This document shows, one piece after another, positions 6,219 to 9,539 of a stretch of 9,539 nt of DNA (position 1 is its first letter; each line of letters begins with the position of its first letter). Where the stretch lies: the NCBI GenBank assembly GCA_012511005.1, contig JAAZGX010000162.1, forward strand, positions 1 through 9,539, read 5' to 3'. Source of the stretch: Clostridiales bacterium. Lineage in GTDB: Bacteria > Bacillota > Clostridia > Oscillospirales > Acutalibacteraceae. The notes under the pieces were generated by a model. That model ran no database searches. It was not told the origin of the DNA and saw only the letters and a list, made by a program, of their open reading frames with translations. The translations under genes were made by a program, and so were the position numbers.

Positions 6219-7061
6219 TTGAAAACAAGAGTAATTACCGGTGTTGTGGGGGGGCTTTTTGCGGTTTTAGTGCTGTGCTTTATGCACACTGTCGCATTGC
6301 CTGTCGTAGTAAGTATGTTTTGTGTAATAGCGGTTTATGAGATGGAAACAGTTTCGGGTCTTAAAAATTTTCCGATTATGATAGTCACTCTTTTACTGTC
6401 AGCTACTATTCCGTTTGTTTTTCATTTCAGAATTGCTTTTTCAAAGCAGATATACATAGTGTCCGCAATAGCATATACACTCATACTTTTTCTTCTTATG
6501 CTTTTGCTTTATGAAAAGACTAAATTTGAGCAGGTAGTAATAGCTTTATTCTCATCAATAGCTATTCCGGGCTCAATATCTATTGTTATTTTGCTTCGCG
6601 ACATATATATTAAATATCCGAACTATACAAAAAGTGAAGCGGTATTTCTTGTACTGCTTGCACTGTTTACCTCTTGGCTTACAGACGCATTCGCGTTTTT
6701 TGCGGGAAAAAAGTTCGGCAAACACAAGATGTGTCCGAACATCAGCCCTAAAAAAACTGTTGAGGGGGCTATTGGAGGTATAGCGGGTCAGGCGCTTTTA
6801 AGCTTGGTTTTGTTCTATGTGTTTAATAAGTTTTTCTTTACAGAAGAAAGTTATTTGTCATATACTTCTGTTATTCTCCTATCTGTTTTCCTTTCAGCAA
6901 TAAGCATGTGCGGCGACCTTACGGCATCAACAGTTAAAAGGAATTACGGCGTTAAAGATTTTGGCACATTTTTTCCCGGTCACGGCGGAGTAATGGACCG
7001 CTTTGACAGTTGTTTATTCGTGTTGCCCGCGCTTTACGCTTTTGCGATTATTACCGCATAG
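6219..7061 (+). CDS. cdsA: Phosphatidate cytidylyltransferase (CDP-diglyceride synthase)
   Basis: CdsA makes CDP-diacylglycerol from phosphatidic acid and CTP, the branch point for all bacterial phospholipids, in the inner membrane. The 280-residue product is strongly hydrophobic, with roughly seven to eight membrane segments. Near the C-terminus it has the complete family signature: Ser237, Lys240-Arg241, Lys246-Asp247, then PGHGG (253-257), Asp260-Arg261 and Asp263. The cytosolic NISPKKTVEG motif (174-183) and TDAFAF (155-160) are also present. The start is TTG, supported by AAGGGGAG (6205-6212) 6 nt upstream; no ATG fits the site. It lies 14 nt after uppS, the usual arrangement. CTP used here depends ultimately on the PyrH reaction at the head of the operon. 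Confidence 0.96.
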   Translation: MKTRVITGVVGGLFAVLVLCFMHTVALPVVVSMFCVIAVYEMETVSGLKNFPIMIVTLLLSATIPFVFHFRIAFSKQIYIVSAIAYTLILFLLMLLLYEKTKFEQVVIALFSSIAIPGSISIVILLRDIYIKYPNYTKSEAVFLVLLALFTSWLTDAFAFFAGKKFGKHKMCPNISPKKTVEGAIGGIAGQALLSLVLFYVFNKFFFTEESYLSYTSVILLSVFLSAISMCGDLTASTVKRNYGVKDFGTFFPGHGGVMDRFDSCLFVLPALYAFAIITA

Positions 7062-7080
7062 TTTTGGAGGCACTGTAAAA

Positions 7081-8223
7081 ATGAAGTCTATAAATCTGCT
7101 TGGCTCAACAGGCTCTATCGGAACTCAGGCGCTTGATGTTATAAAACGGTGCGGTTACAGCGTTTCTGCTCTTGCCGTTCATTCCAATATAACACTGCTT
7201 GAACAGCAAGCAAGGTGTTTTTCACCCTCTATTGTTGCGGTGATTGACGAAAAAGCCGCGGCAGACTTAAAAATTAAATTAAAGGATACGAGTATCAGAG
7301 TTCTTTCAGGCTTAGAGGGCGTATGTGAAGCTGCCCGAGCAGACGGGGAAATTACCCTCAACGCAATTGTAGGTATTGCGGGGCTAAGACCGACGCTCTC
7401 CGCCATTGAGGCGAAAAAGACAGTGGCTCTCGCAAATAAGGAAACACTCGTAGCAGGCGGCAGCCTCGTTATGTCCGCCGCAAAGAAAAACAATATTTCA
7501 ATTCTGCCGATTGACAGTGAGCATTCAGCCGTTTTTCAATGCTTGCAAGGCGCGCCCCCCGAAAGAGCGCTTAAAAGAGTTATTTTAACGGCGTCAGGCG
7601 GTCCTTTTTTCGGTAAAAGCAGAAAAGAGCTTGAAAGCGTAAAGGCAGAAGATGCGTTAAAGCATCCAAATTGGGAAATGGGTGCTAAAATTACGATAGA
7701 TTCTGCTACTATGTTTAATAAAGGGCTTGAGCTAATTGAAGCTGTTTGGCTTTTTGATATAGAGCCTTCTAATATTGATATCGTTGTTCACCGTGAGAGC
7801 ATTGTTCATTCACTTATTGAGTTTGATGACAATTCCGTAATAGCTCAAATGGGTTACCCTGATATGCGCCTGCCAATACAGTACGCTCTCACATTTCCAA
7901 AAAGATACCGTTCTTTGCAAAAACAATTAAATCTTGCCGATGTGGGAACACTATCTTTTTACAAGCCCGATTACGATACATTTATTGGTATGGATATATG
8001 CAGAAAGGCTATTACAAAGGGCGGGCTTTATCCCGCTGCCGCAAACAGTGCAAACGAGCAGGCGAATTTGCTGTTCAGACAGGGGAAGATTTCGTTTCTT
8101 CAAATAGGGGACATTGTTCAACAAGCTGCTTTTAACATGCCGTACAAGGCAGAGTTTACCGCAGAAGATATTGAAAATACCGATGTTGAAATGAGAAATG
8201 CGGTTAATACTCTTATGAGGTGA
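7081..8223 (+). CDS. dxr: 1-deoxy-D-xylulose 5-phosphate reductoisomerase
   Basis: Dxr converts DXP to 2-C-methyl-D-erythritol 4-phosphate with NADPH and a divalent metal, the committed step of the MEP isoprenoid pathway and the target of fosmidomycin. The 380-residue product has the NADPH-binding GSTGSIG (8-14), ALANKETLVAGG (117-128), and metal ligands Asp145 and Glu147 in PIDSEHS with Glu217 in NKGLE. HPNWEMG (195-201), DSATMFNKGLELIEA, and the C-terminal AANSANEQANLLF are also present. The frame is open back to 7003, inside cdsA, but the ATG at 7081 is the natural start: it gives the canonical N-terminus and follows GGAGG (7066-7070). rseP starts 4 nt after the stop, so translation is probably coupled. 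Confidence 0.97.
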   Translation: MKSINLLGSTGSIGTQALDVIKRCGYSVSALAVHSNITLLEQQARCFSPSIVAVIDEKAAADLKIKLKDTSIRVLSGLEGVCEAARADGEITLNAIVGIAGLRPTLSAIEAKKTVALANKETLVAGGSLVMSAAKKNNISILPIDSEHSAVFQCLQGAPPERALKRVILTASGGPFFGKSRKELESVKAEDALKHPNWEMGAKITIDSATMFNKGLELIEAVWLFDIEPSNIDIVVHRESIVHSLIEFDDNSVIAQMGYPDMRLPIQYALTFPKRYRSLQKQLNLADVGTLSFYKPDYDTFIGMDICRKAITKGGLYPAAANSANEQANLLFRQGKISFLQIGDIVQQAAFNMPYKAEFTAEDIENTDVEMRNAVNTLMR

Positions 8224-8227
8224 TTTT

Positions 8228-9307
8228 ATGACTTATTTATTTATGAATACAATAGTTCCGTTATGGAGCGCTATTTGGCCGTACCTTTTGGCCGTTTTGC
8301 TGTTTGGTATCCTTATTGCAATACATGAGCTGGGGCATTTTTTATTTGCAAAGCTTTTTGATGTAAAAGTCAACGAGTTTGCACTTGGAATGGGTCCCAC
8401 AATATTTAAGCGGCAAAAAGGAGAAACGAAATATGCGTTAAGGCTCTTTCCCATTGGTGGATTTGTAAATATGGAGGGAGAGGATACGGACAGTGACGAT
8501 GACAGAGCGTTTTTCAGAAAGCCCTGTTGGCAGCGTTTTATTATTGTTGCGGCAGGCGCCGTATTAAATCTTATTCTTGGCGTTATTGTCGTGGCTATTG
8601 TGCTTTCGTCAGATAATTTAATAGGAACGAGGACTATTAACGGCTTCTTTGAGGATTCTGTAAGCAATAATTACGGGCTTATGAAAGATGACGAGATACT
8701 TGAAATTAACGGCACAAAAATTTATTCATACAGAGGCATTGGCTTTAACCTTGTGCGGGACAATGACAGCAGTGTTGACTTTAAGGTTAAGCGCGGCGGG
8801 CAAGTATTTGATGTGAACGGAGTTGAGTTTGACACATTTGAATATGAGGGGCGCGACTATATCGTCTGGGATTTTCAGCTAATCGGTGTGGAGCCGTCTT
8901 TTCTTAGTGTTACAAAAGCAGCCGTACTTGATTCTGCCTCTATTGTCCAACTCGTAAGGCTATCGCTTACCGATATGATTTCGGGCAAATACGGACTTAA
9001 AGATATTTCGGGACCCATCGGCACAATTTCCGCAATTGCGGACACTACGGCGCAGGCTAAAACCTTTAAGGATAAAATGATAACGGCACTTGAGCTTTTA
9101 TCGTATATTACGATAAATGTCGGTGTATTTAACTTGCTTCCGGTGCCGGCTCTTGACGGCGGCAGACTGTTTTTTATTGTAATTGAAGCAATAAGAAGAA
9201 AACCGTTAAACAGGAAATATGAGGGGTATATCCACGCCACCGGGCTTATTGCACTTCTTTTATTTATGGCGGTTATAACTGTCAGCGATATAGTAAAGAA
9301 GTTTTAA
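8228..9307 (+). CDS. rseP: RseP-family site-2 zinc metalloprotease with PDZ domain
   Basis: An intramembrane protease of the site-2 family (RseP in E. coli, RasP in Bacillus) that cleaves transmembrane anti-sigma factors and leftover signal peptides. The 359-residue product has the zinc motif HELGH (33-37) in the first membrane helix and a second membrane segment about 103-127. A single PDZ-like domain follows (about 140-200, with GLMKDDEILEINGTKI), then the conserved NLLPVPALDGG (302-312), where Asp310 is the third zinc ligand, and a final membrane helix (about 337-353). One PDZ domain is usual for Gram-positive members; E. coli RseP has two. GAGGTGA (8217-8223), overlapping the dxr stop, is the ribosome binding site. 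The actual substrate in this organism is unknown, since no anti-sigma gene is in the window. Confidence 0.95.
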   Translation: MTYLFMNTIVPLWSAIWPYLLAVLLFGILIAIHELGHFLFAKLFDVKVNEFALGMGPTIFKRQKGETKYALRLFPIGGFVNMEGEDTDSDDDRAFFRKPCWQRFIIVAAGAVLNLILGVIVVAIVLSSDNLIGTRTINGFFEDSVSNNYGLMKDDEILEINGTKIYSYRGIGFNLVRDNDSSVDFKVKRGGQVFDVNGVEFDTFEYEGRDYIVWDFQLIGVEPSFLSVTKAAVLDSASIVQLVRLSLTDMISGKYGLKDISGPIGTISAIADTTAQAKTFKDKMITALELLSYITINVGVFNLLPVPALDGGRLFFIVIEAIRRKPLNRKYEGYIHATGLIALLLFMAVITVSDIVKKF

Positions 9308-9327
9308 TTAATAAACGGGAGTTAATA

Positions 9328-9539
9328 ATGCGTAAAAGCAAAATTATAAAAATAGGCAATACAAAAATAGGCGGCGGCACTCCTATATTAGTGCAGTCAA
9401 TGCTAAACGCTCCGGCAGACAATATAAAGGCTAACTTAGCACAGCTTGACGAGCTGATAAAAGCAGGGTGTGAAATTATCCGTATGGCAGTTCCCGATAA
9501 AAATGCAATACCTGCTTTTTCAAAGGTGTGTGAGCATTC
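9328..9539 (+). CDS. ispG: 4-hydroxy-3-methylbut-2-enyl diphosphate synthase, 5' end only
   Basis: The first 70 codons of IspG (GcpE), truncated by the window edge. IspG is a [4Fe-4S] enzyme that turns MEcPP into HMBPP, the penultimate MEP-pathway step. The visible part shows the family N-terminus: a basic start, then KIGGGTPILVQSM (13-25) and a KAGCEIIRMAVPD segment (45-57), matching the usual IGGGAPISVQSMTNT and AGCEIVRVAVP patterns. The usual TNT-T-D run after QSM reads LNAPADN, a departure from the common form. The C-terminal cluster-binding cysteines are outside the window. GGGAG (9317-9321) lies 6 nt before the ATG. It follows rseP by 20 nt, as in other Clostridia. Confidence 0.92.
   Translation, partial: MRKSKIIKIGNTKIGGGTPILVQSMLNAPADNIKANLAQLDELIKAGCEIIRMAVPDKNAIPAFSKVCEH

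Overview
The window looks like a chromosomal segment of a low-to-moderate GC Gram-positive anaerobe, most likely a member of class Clostridia (Bacillota), plausibly an uncultured gut lineage. This rests on Shine-Dalgarno sites with GGAGG-type cores, TTG and GTG starts, sigma-A-like promoters, and the Clostridia-type gene order pyrH-frr-uppS-cdsA-dxr-rseP-ispG. Lineage is an inference; no rRNA or other marker is present.

Layout. (1) Positions 34-951 (+): a stand-alone acyltransferase with the catalytic fold of 2-oxoacid dehydrogenase E2 but no lipoyl domain, followed by a Rho-independent terminator (1041-1073). (2) 1261-2157 (+): a YdjC/ChbG-family carbohydrate deacetylase, preceded by a roughly 300 bp AT-rich intergenic stretch. 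(3) A perfect 11-bp hairpin (2173-2201), probably serving both converging transcripts. (4) 4012-2231 (-): a two-gene operon of a small CBM9-like protein and an APH-fold kinase resembling N-acetylhexosamine 1-kinase (NahK), driven by a near-consensus promoter. (5) 4093-4126: a short AT-rich gap between two divergent promoters. (6) 4189 to the window end (+): a housekeeping operon with pyrH (UMP kinase), frr (ribosome recycling factor), uppS (undecaprenyl diphosphate synthase), cdsA (CDP-diglyceride synthase), dxr (MEP pathway), rseP (site-2 protease) and the 5' end of ispG, cut by the window edge.

How the genes fit together. The rightward operon links isoprenoid precursor synthesis (dxr, ispG) to the lipid carrier for cell wall synthesis (uppS), phospholipid precursor supply (cdsA), UDP/UTP supply (pyrH), ribosome recycling (frr) and membrane proteolysis (rseP). 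Gaps are 4-20 nt with no terminators, so it is probably one transcript. The left part holds sugar-related accessory genes: a deacetylase acting on N-acetylated sugars next to a likely sugar-1-kinase would be compatible with amino-sugar salvage, but no single transcript joins them.

Several naive ORF starts are corrected here: pyrH begins at 4189 rather than 4165, frr at 4912 rather than 4906, dxr at 7081 rather than 7003. The CBM9-like gene must begin downstream of 4078, because that ATG lies inside its own promoter. I see no CRISPR array, transposon, tRNA or rRNA, and no clear evidence of an undescribed multi-gene system. The most unusual items are the lipoyl-less E2-like enzyme and the CBM9-like/NahK-like operon.
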